Source of the DNA: Paenibacillus sp. TCA20 | GTDB lineage: Bacteria > Bacillota > Bacilli > Paenibacillales > Paenibacillaceae | Assembly: GCF_000732325.1 (NCBI RefSeq) | Contig: NZ_BBIW01000001.1 | Span: 1 to 64,000 of the forward strand | Direction of reading: 5' to 3' | DNA: 64,000 nucleotides | In this document: one piece after another, positions 25,124 to 33,980 of the stretch | Numbering within the stretch: position 1 is the stretch's first letter | How the letters are laid out: every line of letters starts with the position of its first letter | Program-made: the position numbers and the translations under genes | Notes under the pieces: model-generated | The model's database searches: none | What the model saw: the letters and a program-made list of their open reading frames with translations, nothing else | What the model was told of the DNA's origin: nothing

Positions 25124-27817
25124 TTATGCAGTGCTCGTTACCTCTGAGCCAACCTGAGGCACTGACACATTTCGCTCCCGTATTTGTGCTTGCGCAGCAG
25201 CAATGCGGGCAAAAGGCACGCGATACGGTGAGCAGCTGACATAATCCAGTCCAATCTGATGACAGAAACGAATAGATTCACGATCGCCACCATGTTCCCC
25301 GCACAATCCTGCCACAAGCTGAGGCTTCCAGGAACGTCCTCTAGTCAGAGCCAGCTTCATCAGCTCACCAACGCCTTCCTCATCCAATACTTCGAAAGGG
25401 TTGGCTTCAACAATCTTCTGCTCCATATATTGGCTGAGGAATCTGCGTTCTGCATCATCTCTGCTATAGCCGAGCGTCATTTGTGTCAGATCATTTGTGC
25501 CAAAAGAGAAAAAATCAGCATGCTTCGCGATCTCTGCGGCGGTCAAGGCTGCACGTGGAACTTCGATCATCGTGCCAACCCGATACGGACAATGTCTCAG
25601 ATTCTCTCTCAGCACTTGCTCCGCCACTTCATCCACAAGCCTTCTCAGCGTGGACAGCTCATTGGCGTGGCCTACCAGAGGTATCATGATTTCAGGTACA
25701 ACCGATATCCCCCGATCTATACAGTTCGCGGCTGCGCGGAAGATTGCCTCTATTTGCATATCATAAATTTCGGGGAATACTATTCCAAGCCTTGCACCTC
25801 TCCAGCCAAGCATGGGATTCGTCTCTCTTAACTCCTGTACCTTGGATATAACTCGCTCCACTTTGTCCAGCTCATCGGTATCTCCGTCCATCGTTATCAT
25901 GCGAAGATGCTCTTTTCTGCCTTCAAGTACTTCAAGCTTCGGCAAAAATTCATGCAGCGGCGGGTCCAGCAAACGAATGGTGACTGGCAGCCCATCCATC
26001 TCCGTAAAGATCTGCTCAAAATCCGATTGCTGAATCGGCAATAAGCGATATAGTGCCTCTTGACGCTCCTGGGTATTTCCGGCGACAATGACCCGCTGAA
26101 TCAGCGGCAGTCTGAAGGGTGACAGGAACATATGCTCTGTACGGCATAAGCCTATTCCTTCGGCTCCCCATTTGCGTGCATATTGTACATCACCAGGCTG
26201 ATCAATATTTGCATATACCTTCATCTGCTTGATCTCATCCGCCCAGCTTAGAACAAGAGACAATTCCTCTGAAATTTCGGGATCCTTCAGCTTGATCTCA
26301 CCTGCATACACCTGGCCCGTTGCCCCATCCAGCGAGATCAGATCTCCTTCACGGAAGGTATATTCCCCACAGATCAGCTCCTTCGCGTCCTCACGAAGCT
26401 CCATTTCTTCGCAGCCGCACACACAGGGCGTTCCCATTCCTCTTGCGACCACCGCTGCATGGCTCGTCATGCCTCCCCGGAGTGTAAGCAGGCCTTCGGC
26501 GGCAATAACACCATGAATATCCTGAGGTGTTGTTTCTCTGCGCACCAAAATAACTCTTTTGCCCACAGAAGTCCATGCTTCTGCCGTTTCGGAATCAAAC
26601 ACAAGCGCACCGCTCACGGCACCGGGAGAAGCTGGAAGGCCTGTTGCCACAACTTTGTCCGCATCCTGAGCTTCAATCGATTGATGCAGCAGCTGATTCA
26701 GATGCTCAGGCTCAATTCGAAGCAAAGCTTCTTCCTTGGTAATAATGCCTTCTTTCGCATAATCGACTGCTGCTTTCATGGCTGCTTGGGCAGTCCGCCT
26801 TGCTCCACGAGTCTGCAGTATGTACAGCTTGCCTTGCTCAATCGTAAATTCAATGTCCTGTATATCTCCATACCAAGCTTCCAGCCTGGATGCTGCTTCG
26901 TGAAGCTCTTCATAAACGGCTGGCATCGTTTGGGCGAGATATGATATTCCGAACGGAGTACGGATACCCATGACCACTTCTTCTCCTTGGGCCGAAGGCA
27001 GATACTCCCCCAGAATTTCATGAACACCCGTGGATGGGTTTCGAGTAAAAAGCACACCCGTCCCACTGTACTCATCCAGATTGCCGAATACCATTTCCTG
27101 AATACTGACAGCTGTTCCCTGATCCTCTGGAATTTTATGAACCTTGCGATATACTTTGGCCCTCGGATTCGACCAGGACCGGAAGACCGCGCGTACAGCA
27201 TCAATTAACTGCTCTCTTACATTTTGCGGGATTGGCTTCTTGGCACGCTGATGAATGAGTGATTTGTACTTATCGATCAGCTCCGCAAGTTCTGCTTGTT
27301 CAAGCTGTCCGATATGTTCCATCCCTTGAGCTGTGTTGAGCTGACGCAGTAATTTCGAGAATGCATTATTCTCGATTCCCATCACCACATGTCCATACAT
27401 TTGTATAAAACGGGCATAGCATTCCAGCGCATATTTGCGATTGCCGGAAATTTCTGCAAGCCCTTCTAATGTCTCATCATTCATGCCAAGGTTCAGGATG
27501 GTATCCATCATACCCGGCATGGAGGTTACTGCACCCGAACGTACGGCAACGAATAACGGATTCGCTGGATCGCCGAATATTTTGCCAGTCTTCTGTTCCA
27601 AATTTGCGAGTGCGGCTTCAATCTCTTCAATAAGGGAGAGCGGAATATGTCCAAGATGCGTGTAATAATCCCGGCATGAAGCCGTTGTAATTGTAAAACC
27701 ATAAGGTACGGGCAAGCCCGCTCTTGTCATTTCCGCCAAGTCCGCCCCTTTTCCACCCAGAAGCTCACGCATCGATGCATTACCTTCACTAAACATGAAT
27801 ACACGTTGGTCCGTCAT
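25124..27817 (-). CDS. ppdK: Pyruvate, phosphate dikinase
   Basis: The protein has 897 residues from ATG 27817, chosen because GAGGAG lies just upstream and the next residues (MTDQRVFMFSEGNA) match PPDK N-termini. The frame stays open for 23 more codons upstream into the promoter. The ATP-grasp domain (LLGGKGADLAEMTRAGLPVPYGF, VAVRSGAVTSMPGMMDTILNLGMN), the phosphohistidine swivel domain with catalytic TSH in GGMTSHAAVVARGMGTPC, and the C-terminal PEP-binding TIM barrel (GLCRTEHMFL, PMLGWRGARLGI, LVAGLCGEHGG) are all complete. It interconverts pyruvate, ATP and phosphate with PEP, AMP and PPi. The TSH Thr is the expected target of the regulatory protein two genes downstream. Confidence 0.95.
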   Translation of the reverse strand: MTDQRVFMFSEGNASMRELLGGKGADLAEMTRAGLPVPYGFTITTASCRDYYTHLGHIPLSLIEEIEAALANLEQKTGKIFGDPANPLFVAVRSGAVTSMPGMMDTILNLGMNDETLEGLAEISGNRKYALECYARFIQMYGHVVMGIENNAFSKLLRQLNTAQGMEHIGQLEQAELAELIDKYKSLIHQRAKKPIPQNVREQLIDAVRAVFRSWSNPRAKVYRKVHKIPEDQGTAVSIQEMVFGNLDEYSGTGVLFTRNPSTGVHEILGEYLPSAQGEEVVMGIRTPFGISYLAQTMPAVYEELHEAASRLEAWYGDIQDIEFTIEQGKLYILQTRGARRTAQAAMKAAVDYAKEGIITKEEALLRIEPEHLNQLLHQSIEAQDADKVVATGLPASPGAVSGALVFDSETAEAWTSVGKRVILVRRETTPQDIHGVIAAEGLLTLRGGMTSHAAVVARGMGTPCVCGCEEMELREDAKELICGEYTFREGDLISLDGATGQVYAGEIKLKDPEISEELSLVLSWADEIKQMKVYANIDQPGDVQYARKWGAEGIGLCRTEHMFLSPFRLPLIQRVIVAGNTQERQEALYRLLPIQQSDFEQIFTEMDGLPVTIRLLDPPLHEFLPKLEVLEGRKEHLRMITMDGDTDELDKVERVISKVQELRETNPMLGWRGARLGIVFPEIYDMQIEAIFRAAANCIDRGISVVPEIMIPLVGHANELSTLRRLVDEVAEQVLRENLRHCPYRVGTMIEVPRAALTAAEIAKHADFFSFGTNDLTQMTLGYSRDDAERRFLSQYMEQKIVEANPFEVLDEEGVGELMKLALTRGRSWKPQLVAGLCGEHGGDRESIRFCHQIGLDYVSCSPYRVPFARIAAAQAQIRERNVSVPQVGSEVTSTA

Positions 27818-27883
27818 CCGATCTCTCCTCATCTCATTGTTTTTCAAATGCATATTTTCCATTTTTTTCAAATCTAACTTAGC

Positions 27884-27930
27884 CAATATATTACGTCACG
27901 AATGAGGAATGGTCAATATATAATACGTCA
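27884..27930 (-). promoter_or_regulatory. ppdK promoter with two repeated CcpN-like boxes
   Basis: On the minus strand a -35 TTGACC (27917-27912), 17-bp spacer and -10 TAATAT (27894-27889) form a good sigma-A promoter. Two related boxes, TATGACGTATTATATATTG (upstream, touching the -35) and CGTGACGTAATATATTG (covering the -10), are spaced 32 bp apart. They resemble the B. subtilis CcpN consensus TRTGHYATAYW with one to three mismatches. Their placement matches CcpN operators upstream of and over the -10 at gapB and pckA. The promoter call is firm by eye; CcpN as the ligand is inference. Confidence 0.65.
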
Positions 27931-27993
27931 TATAAGAATGTTTTATAGGTGTAGATTACATATGATTTCGGATGTAGTGACCATAAATTCAAC

Positions 27994-28027
27994 ACAAAGA
28001 AGCTGTCACTACGGACAGCTTCTTTGT
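27994..28027 (-). terminator. Hairpin between 28047 gene and ppdK promoter
   Basis: Perfect 14-bp stem ACAAAGAAGCTGTC / GACAGCTTCTTTGT with a 6-nt loop, 20 bp after the stop of the upstream minus-strand gene. The T tract is poor on the minus strand, so termination efficiency is uncertain. Confidence 0.6.
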
Positions 28028-28046
28028 CTATTTTACAGAAGAGATA

Positions 28047-28502
28047 TCACCGTTGCTGCTCAGAAACACCGTTCATTTCCAGCACCGATTGGATCATACT
28101 GCTGCGGTATTCGATTTTGGGCTTGAGATCGATCCCTTTGGATTTACCTTCAATATATAATGTCACATCATTTGATCCGTCATAGGGTCTGTATCCTGTC
28201 ACCTTATCATAAGGAATAAAATGGATGCCAAACTTAACACCGTTCTCCCCGACATAAAACTGACTAACCAAATAATAGACAACAAACGAGAGTAAGAAAA
28301 TAACGTATTTTAGCCATCCTTCACTCGTTATCAAGTAAATACCGCCGAGTACATAGATCAGGACCAGCAGCAGTGTATTTTCTTTACCTAGTCCGCTAAA
28401 TCTCACTTTTCCCGCTCTTCGCCGCTGCTGAATGCTAATAATCAAGGCAGCCAATGAGAGGATTAGAAATAGAACCAGACTTATATTGGATACCAAGTGC
28501 AC
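28047..28502 (-). CDS. Small membrane protein with C-terminal PH-like domain, function unknown
   Basis: The protein has 151 residues. Three hydrophobic helices occupy residues about 5-25, 43-60 and 63-82 (ISLVLFLILSLAALIISI, TLLLVLIYVLGGIYLI, YVIFLLSFVVYYLV). A cytoplasmic segment follows (FGIHFIPYDKVTGYRPYDGSNDVTLYIEG) with the layout of a bacterial PH-like/DUF5673 domain. It has a distant similarity in layout, not clear sequence identity, to the tandem membrane proteins at 55.4-56.4 kb. It is transcribed towards ppdK but is separated from it by a hairpin. No specific function can be assigned. Confidence 0.6.
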   Translation of the reverse strand: MHLVSNISLVLFLILSLAALIISIQQRRRAGKVRFSGLGKENTLLLVLIYVLGGIYLITSEGWLKYVIFLLSFVVYYLVSQFYVGENGVKFGIHFIPYDKVTGYRPYDGSNDVTLYIEGKSKGIDLKPKIEYRSSMIQSVLEMNGVSEQQR

Positions 28503-28579
28503 TCCACTCTCCCTTACAGCAACAACATCTGCTTATGCCAATTTAATAGCAGCGTCGCTGACCTGATGAAGCTCATTCT

Positions 28580-29557
28580 TTACGGCAGTCTAGGTCCTCT
28601 CGCTGTAACATACAGCTTGTACCATTCATCCCGTGTCATGAGCTGGCCTTGGCGAACAGCGTCCCCCGTCGCTTTAATCCGCTCAGGATTGATCGTACCA
28701 ATGACCGGCTGAATCATCGCCGGATGTCTCATCAGCCAGCCGAGTACGATCGCTTCACGAGTGGTGTCCTTCTCTTCTGCCATATCCTGAACGAGCTTCG
28801 CTGCCGCCTGAATATGCTCTGGCTGATCCGAAACGTCCTTCCCTGTGAAGATTCCTTGCGACAGTGGACTCCAGGCTTGAAGCTGAATGTCCTGCATCTG
28901 ACTGAACTCCAGCAGTCCTGCCCCAAAGTTCACCTTCGTTCCAGCCGCTTGATTGACAAAGACCACCTCATCAACAAAATGAAGGTGAGACAAGCTCATC
29001 TGCAGTTGGTTTACGATAATCGGATACGGAAGCGAACGCTGCAAGAATTCAATTTGTCCCACATTCATATTGGAAACACCAAAATGACGAACCTTGCCAG
29101 CAGATTTGAGCAACGTTAAGGCTTCCGCAATTTCTTCCGGCTCCATAAGTGGATCTGGACGATGTAATAGCAAAATATCAATATATTCTGTACCCAAACG
29201 GCTCAATATGCCATCTACCGAATTTAAAATATGTTCTTTGGAGAAGTCATATCTTCCAGGAAGATCACCGTCTTGAAGTCTTATGCCGCATTTGGATTGT
29301 ATAATGATGTCTTCCCTGAGAGAGGGCTGTGCCTGCAGGAGCTTGCCAAACGTTTCTTCCGCTTTGCCGAAAGTGTAAATGTCCGCATGATCAAACATAT
29401 TAATCCCTGCTTCACGCGCAGCATCAACGGCTCTCTCTGCTTCAAGCACATGTTCCTGCGTGATCGGATTCGTGTTCCATCCACCGCCCATGGACATGGA
29501 ACCGAGCACCAGCTGACTAGCATCAATTCCTTTGTGACGCAATGGCATCATTTTCAT
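28580..29557 (-). CDS. Aldo/keto reductase, YdhF-like
   Basis: The protein has 325 residues from ATG 29557, chosen for the GGAGGAG 9 nt upstream; the frame extends 13 codons further. AKR catalytic residues are present: Asp and Tyr in MFDHADIYTFG, Lys in IQSKCGIRL, and His in LLLHRPDPLMEPEE. The last, plus KVRHFGVSNM and PIIVNQLQMSLSH, is closest to E. coli YdhF. The C-terminal NADPH-binding stretch (PVIGTINPERIKAT) is complete. Substrate is unknown; the family reduces aldehydes and ketones with NADPH. It follows the P450 gene on the same strand but a terminator separates them. Confidence 0.92.
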   Translation of the reverse strand: MKMMPLRHKGIDASQLVLGSMSMGGGWNTNPITQEHVLEAERAVDAAREAGINMFDHADIYTFGKAEETFGKLLQAQPSLREDIIIQSKCGIRLQDGDLPGRYDFSKEHILNSVDGILSRLGTEYIDILLLHRPDPLMEPEEIAEALTLLKSAGKVRHFGVSNMNVGQIEFLQRSLPYPIIVNQLQMSLSHLHFVDEVVFVNQAAGTKVNFGAGLLEFSQMQDIQLQAWSPLSQGIFTGKDVSDQPEHIQAAAKLVQDMAEEKDTTREAIVLGWLMRHPAMIQPVIGTINPERIKATGDAVRQGQLMTRDEWYKLYVTARGPRLP

Positions 29558-29620
29558 ATATATAACTCCTCCTTCAATCGAATATGTACTTAACACTACC
29601 CAATTCTACCAACATCATCT

Positions 29621-29678
29621 CAAAAATAAAAGGCTTGCCTGCGGCAGCAAGCACTTCTGCTGCGTCACAGACAAGCCT
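29621..29678 (-). terminator. Terminator of the P450 gene
   Basis: On the minus strand AGGCTTG pairs with CAAGCCT, with an inner GCAGCA/TGCTGC stem, followed by TTTTATTTTTG. Located 25 bp after the P450 stop. Confidence 0.8.
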
Positions 29679-29702
29679 ATTAGAGCGGGCATCCTTAACC
29701 TT

Positions 29703-32700
29703 TTACCCTGCCCATACATCCTTTACATATCTGCCGCTGGATTCCAGCCCTCGCAGCCACGATACGGCTTGCTCTACACTGGACTGCGTATGACGCTGAT
29801 AACTGGAGATAAGTGTCTTCTCCACATCAGGCGCCATCCGCACGCCATCTCCACAAATGAATATTTTGGTACCATTCTCTATCAACTTAAGCAAATGATC
29901 GGCATCTTGTTGAATCAGATGTTGAACATAGCATTTGTCCTGGCCTTCCACCCGGGAAAAAGCCGTATGGAGTGTAACAAGACCCTCCTCCTGTGCCGAA
30001 ATGAATTCTTCCTGATAGAGAAAGTCGTGTTCGGGATTACGGCAGCCAAAATACAAATGGGCCTCTCCCAGCTTCATCCCTTGTTTGTTCCATACATCTC
30101 TTGCCTGAATAAAGCCGCGGAAAGGAGCAACCCCGGTTCCTGGTCCGATCATGATGATCGGAGTCTCTGGTGAGTCAGGCAGCTGGAATCCAGATTCAGG
30201 AGTTTGTACAAACACAGATATATTCGCGCCAGGCTCAAGCTCTGCCAAGTAATTTGACGCAACTCCCCTGTATTCGGTTCTGCCGTTCCATGCCGGTCCG
30301 CGGACCACACTTACAGTGATGCTTGCCGTGTGTGGTCGAAGCTTCGGAGAGCTGGATATGGAATAATATCGCGGCACAAGCGCAGGCAGCAGCTCAAGAA
30401 ATCTCTCAAAGGGAAGCTCGCATGCCTCGTATTTCTCAAGCAGATCAAGCATGGTTATTCGCTTGGACCTTATTTCATTCTGATACATGTCATCCTCCAG
30501 AAGAGCATAGAGCTCCTTGGCATGAGGAGGGCACACCGTGTGCGAAGCAAGCTCTCTAAGCTGTGCTCTCGTGGCAGGTGCCTGAAGCTCGACACTATGT
30601 GTGAGCAGATCATCAAGCCTTACCGTTGATCCTACCGGAAGGTGAGCACTGCTGCGTCCTTCGGCATGAAGAACAAGATGACTTGAGCCCGCTAATCCAA
30701 AACGTCTAAGTACCCTGCTTACCAGATGCTCTGAGTTTTGAGCCAGCACGCCCAGATGATCACCTTCCTGATAGGTTATCCCTTCCGGCAGCTCGATCTC
30801 GATATGCTGGGTTAATCTCCCACTGTCTTGATGCTGCAAGTTCCTGCTTCCTGTGATCATTGCCGGATAAGCCTGATAGGTCTCCGCAAGCGGTACAGCA
30901 GCCACACCGTCTACATATGAAATAGATAGACTGCTCCTTCTCTTCTTCATGGATTCTTCGACCGTGATCTGCAGCTTCTGCATTAGATCGGGCCATAGCG
31001 ATTCCGTAAAGTCATCTACTTCCCGTTCAAAATCACCGCTTGCATCGCTCTCACCCCGATCTAATAAGCGGATGGCCCCTTTTGCATGCAGCGTTTCATC
31101 AATGAACCTCGGTACGCGCTGATAAGTGCTAGCCCAGTTATGGTCGCCGCACCCGAACACAATATAGTTGACTCCCTGCAATTCGGAAGCCGGTGCCTGC
31201 TCCAGCCAGTCTACAAAATGCTTAGCGTTCGATGGAGGCTGACCATTGTACGATGCCGTCACAATAAACACAATTCCTTCCGTCGGAAGACGGGATGTGT
31301 AATCATCAAGAGCCGCTATATTTACATCAAACCCTTGATATTTAGCTGTATCCGCGACCTCTCTTGCAATCCCTTCGGCTGTACCGAGATTTGAACCGTA
31401 TAGTACTAGCATCGGTGTGTTATGACTCGGTACGTGGCTCGCTTCTGCCGGCTTGTTCACTCTGTCTGCTTGATCTGCAGGAGAAGATCCAGATCCCATC
31501 CTGATATTGTTCATGCCACGGCTGCGAAGTTTGACCCTGAAATCCTCTGGTTTCAGCGTCAAGGTTTCTTTCACCTTCAATTGATAATCCCCGTAGTCAA
31601 ACAGATCAAAGTGCTTCAGCACCATGCCGAGCACCAATGTAGCTTCCTGCATGGCAAACTGCTGTCCTATGCAGGCCCTTTGACCATTTCCAAAAGGCTT
31701 ATAGGCATCATGAGGCACCTTGCTTGGATCCTCAAAGCGCTCTGGGATGAATGTATCGACATCCACTCCCCATACACGCTCGTCACGATGCAATTTGGGA
31801 ATGAGCACCGTTACACTGTCCCCTTTTTTCATCGGATATTTTCCGCCAATTTCCGTATCTTCCTTGGCATATAATGAGAAGGCAGGGGCTGTCGGCCATA
31901 ATCTCAGTGCTTCGTTAAGCACCATACGAATATATTTTAAATCGCGAACCTGATTGTAGGTTGGAAGGGAATCCTTGAATATGCGATCCACTTCTTCCCG
32001 TGCCTTCTCCAGCTTATCAGGATGCTTCAGTAAATAATAAACGGCGAAGGACAGCAGTCCGCTTGTTGTTTCATGTCCAGCGATCAAGAACGTGATCATT
32101 TGATACCTTATATTCTCCAGATCCAGCGATTCACCAGTCTCGGGGTCGATTCCCTCCAGCATATGAGACAATAGATCCCCTGCATTACCTCCGTGTGCCT
32201 TGCGTTCCCTGATCAGATCATCAACCAGCTCAAACATGCCCTGTATATCTTCATTAAATTGCTTCTTCTTCTGTACCATGAACAGATCCTGAATACCCAA
32301 TCGGTGGAGCTGACTCATTCCTTCATCCAGGGCTCTTACCATACGATCAATGAAGGGATGATGATCCTCACGGTAGAAGCTGTTGAATCGATAGTCAAAA
32401 CCACATAATCCAATCGTATCCAGAGTCAGCCTGGTCATGTCTGCGGGGATATCAACCGTTTCATCGGGATTGAGTCGTGCCCATTTTTGAATCAGCTGTA
32501 CGGCAATATCCAGCATTTTGCTATGGTAGCCCTGCATGGCGCGCTGACTGAAGCTCGATAGCAAAATATTGTGAGCCTTCTTCCAGTTCGGCTCATCTGT
32601 AGCACTCGTAAATAAGCCATCGCCGGCAAATGGGCGCACATTTCGGAGCGGGGCCCAGATCCGCTTGTCAAACCGCTTCTCATCACAAGCGTCCTTGACA

Positions 32701-32876
32701 TACTCATGACCCGAGATATAAATTTCTTTGCGGCCCGGATATTGTATTTGAAAAATCGGACCTTGCTCATAAGCAATTTTGACGAGAGACTGCACTGGAG
32801 CATGCACATCTAGCAGAGGCAGATTCCCCAGCGGACCGTAAGTTTTGGGCTGAGGTATTTTTACAGACACAGACAT
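29703..32876 (-). CDS. Self-sufficient cytochrome P450/NADPH-P450 reductase (CYP102A type)
   Basis: The protein has 1057 residues from ATG 32876 (GGAGGG 7 nt upstream; the frame extends 29 codons further). The heme domain matches P450 BM3: I-helix AGHETTSG, ExxR in [13 protein letters not shown], and heme-ligand Cys in [13 protein letters not shown]. The residues that bind fatty-acid carboxylates in BM3 (Arg47, Tyr51) are conserved in PGRKEIYIS, and Phe87 in [10 protein letters not shown] flavodoxin/FMN domain ([15 protein letters not shown]) and FAD/NADPH reductase ([24 protein letters not shown], terminal KDVWAG) follow. It should hydroxylate medium to long-chain fatty acids at sub-terminal carbons. 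A TetR-type operator lies upstream but no repressor gene is adjacent. Confidence 0.95.
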   Translation of the reverse strand: MSVSVKIPQPKTYGPLGNLPLLDVHAPVQSLVKIAYEQGPIFQIQYPGRKEIYISGHEYVKDACDEKRFDKRIWAPLRNVRPFAGDGLFTSATDEPNWKKAHNILLSSFSQRAMQGYHSKMLDIAVQLIQKWARLNPDETVDIPADMTRLTLDTIGLCGFDYRFNSFYREDHHPFIDRMVRALDEGMSQLHRLGIQDLFMVQKKKQFNEDIQGMFELVDDLIRERKAHGGNAGDLLSHMLEGIDPETGESLDLENIRYQMITFLIAGHETTSGLLSFAVYYLLKHPDKLEKAREEVDRIFKDSLPTYNQVRDLKYIRMVLNEALRLWPTAPAFSLYAKEDTEIGGKYPMKKGDSVTVLIPKLHRDERVWGVDVDTFIPERFEDPSKVPHDAYKPFGNGQRACIGQQFAMQEATLVLGMVLKHFDLFDYGDYQLKVKETLTLKPEDFRVKLRSRGMNNIRMGSGSSPADQADRVNKPAEASHVPSHNTPMLVLYGSNLGTAEGIAREVADTAKYQGFDVNIAALDDYTSRLPTEGIVFIVTASYNGQPPSNAKHFVDWLEQAPASELQGVNYIVFGCGDHNWASTYQRVPRFIDETLHAKGAIRLLDRGESDASGDFEREVDDFTESLWPDLMQKLQITVEESMKKRRSSLSISYVDGVAAVPLAETYQAYPAMITGSRNLQHQDSGRLTQHIEIELPEGITYQEGDHLGVLAQNSEHLVSRVLRRFGLAGSSHLVLHAEGRSSAHLPVGSTVRLDDLLTHSVELQAPATRAQLRELASHTVCPPHAKELYALLEDDMYQNEIRSKRITMLDLLEKYEACELPFERFLELLPALVPRYYSISSSPKLRPHTASITVSVVRGPAWNGRTEYRGVASNYLAELEPGANISVFVQTPESGFQLPDSPETPIIMIGPGTGVAPFRGFIQARDVWNKQGMKLGEAHLYFGCRNPEHDFLYQEEFISAQEEGLVTLHTAFSRVEGQDKCYVQHLIQQDADHLLKLIENGTKIFICGDGVRMAPDVEKTLISSYQRHTQSSVEQAVSWLRGLESSGRYVKDVWAG

Positions 32877-32955
32877 CCACATTCCCTCCAAGTATATACG
32901 TTTTCTTTTTAGCCTTGCTAAGTAGACACTAGTCACATTCGAGCTCCGAAACCGA

Positions 32956-32980
32956 TTGACCATTTTGGTTAAACGGTCAA
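32956..32980. promoter_or_regulatory. 25-bp palindromic operator upstream of the P450 gene
   Basis: TTGACCATTT-TGGTT-AAACGGTCAA has 10-bp arms with a single mismatch, 80 bp before the P450 start codon. The form and length suit a TetR-family dimer, which is how CYP102 genes are controlled in B. megaterium (Bm3R1) and B. subtilis (FatR). The half-site differs from the known Bm3R1 operator. The regulator is not encoded next to it. Confidence 0.6.
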
Positions 32981-33187
32981 TTCAGTGTAAAAAAAAGCGA
33001 AACCCATCCTCCCTTTTTTCAAAATATGTTTGCTCCTGATGATAAGTTTCATGCTTATAGCTACCCTATCACGCTCTTCAACAGGGTTACAACAGGTATA
33101 AGGTCATATTTGACTAAGTCTAATTATTCATCTTGTATATACATTAAGAAGCTTAGTTCGAAGATATATCTTGCGCCAGACAGAACT
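32981..33187. other. Intergenic stretch between P450 operator and lutC terminator
   Basis: About 200 bp of AT-rich sequence upstream of the P450 gene. I see no gene, RNA motif or convincing second promoter in it. Confidence 0.5.
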
Positions 33188-33223
33188 AAAAAACCTGTCA
33201 ATGACTAGAGCATTGAACAGGCT
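33188..33223 (-). terminator. Terminator at the end of the rha-lut operon
   Basis: On the minus strand AGCCTGTTCAATG pairs with CATTGACAGGTTT across a short loop, followed by six T residues; 35 bp after the lutC stop. Confidence 0.85.
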
Positions 33224-33257
33224 TTGTCTTATGAGCTTACATGAGCTCCTTCGATTC

Positions 33258-33980
33258 TTAGCTCATCAGGATCGCATAAACGATTCCCGGTCCATGAACA
33301 CCGATGGTCAGTTCATTCTCGATATCGGAGGATCGGCTTGGTCCAGAGATAAAATGTACACCTGCCGGCAGCTGCTCCCGTCCCAGCTCATCCAGCGGGG
33401 CGAGCAGCTCACCAAGTCTTGTCTTCAGCCGCTCCACAGGGATAATAATGAACAAGACCGTGGGCAGGAGACTCACGGATCGGCCTTTGTCAATGGCAGA
33501 TTTCACGAGAATGGATCCGGTGTAAGCAGCCGCTCCATCGGCAATGACAACTCCGAAATCCGCTTCTGCCGCTGCGGCCTTCCAGTTCACGTTATCCTCT
33601 GAATTCCAGGTCGAGATATCTAAGGCAGGCAGCCGCTCCTCTAAACCCAAGCCGATCAGCTCCGCTTGTCCCTGTCTAATGACACGCTTGGCTCCAAGTT
33701 CCTCGGCTTTGTCAGCAACAAATTGTCCGGCTTCCATGTAGCTCGTCACCTGGATAACATGTCCGCCTACACTCTCGAAATGACTAGTGAATTTCTCCAT
33801 GCGTTCCTGCTCATCCCACTCCATCTCATACCAGAAGTCCGGTGCGCCGCGAAATGGCTGAACAGGCGTCGTCGTTTGTCTCGGTCGCTTCAGACGGGAA
33901 GCGATATTGTTCATGAAGCGCTCTTGCTTCTTCATGGACTGCTCTGTAAGCTCTCGCAGCCAGGACTCATCCCTGCTCAT
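33258..33980 (-). CDS. lutC: L-lactate utilisation protein LutC
   Basis: The protein has 240 residues of the LUD domain family (COG1556). Diagnostic stretches are GAPDFWYEMEWDEQERMEKFTSHFESVGG, ADFGVVIADGAAAYTGSILV, SLLPTVLFIII and the closing LTIGVHGPGIVYAIL, near LutC's conserved GPS-R-SDIE block (ISGPSRSSDIENEL). LutA, LutB and LutC together oxidise L-lactate to pyruvate at the membrane. The start overlaps the lutB stop as ATGA, so translation is coupled. It is the last gene of the long minus-strand operon and is followed by a strong terminator. Confidence 0.95.
   Translation of the reverse strand: MSRDESWLRELTEQSMKKQERFMNNIASRLKRPRQTTTPVQPFRGAPDFWYEMEWDEQERMEKFTSHFESVGGHVIQVTSYMEAGQFVADKAEELGAKRVIRQGQAELIGLGLEERLPALDISTWNSEDNVNWKAAAAEADFGVVIADGAAAYTGSILVKSAIDKGRSVSLLPTVLFIIIPVERLKTRLGELLAPLDELGREQLPAGVHFISGPSRSSDIENELTIGVHGPGIVYAILMS

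Noticed and set aside
25259..25831. 190-codon open frame antisense to ppdK
   Set aside because: It lies wholly inside the conserved PPDK PEP-binding domain, has no Shine-Dalgarno and no family resemblance.
31086..31874. Open frames of 102 and 150 codons antisense to the P450 gene
   Set aside because: Composition mirrors the complementary coding strand; no start signals.
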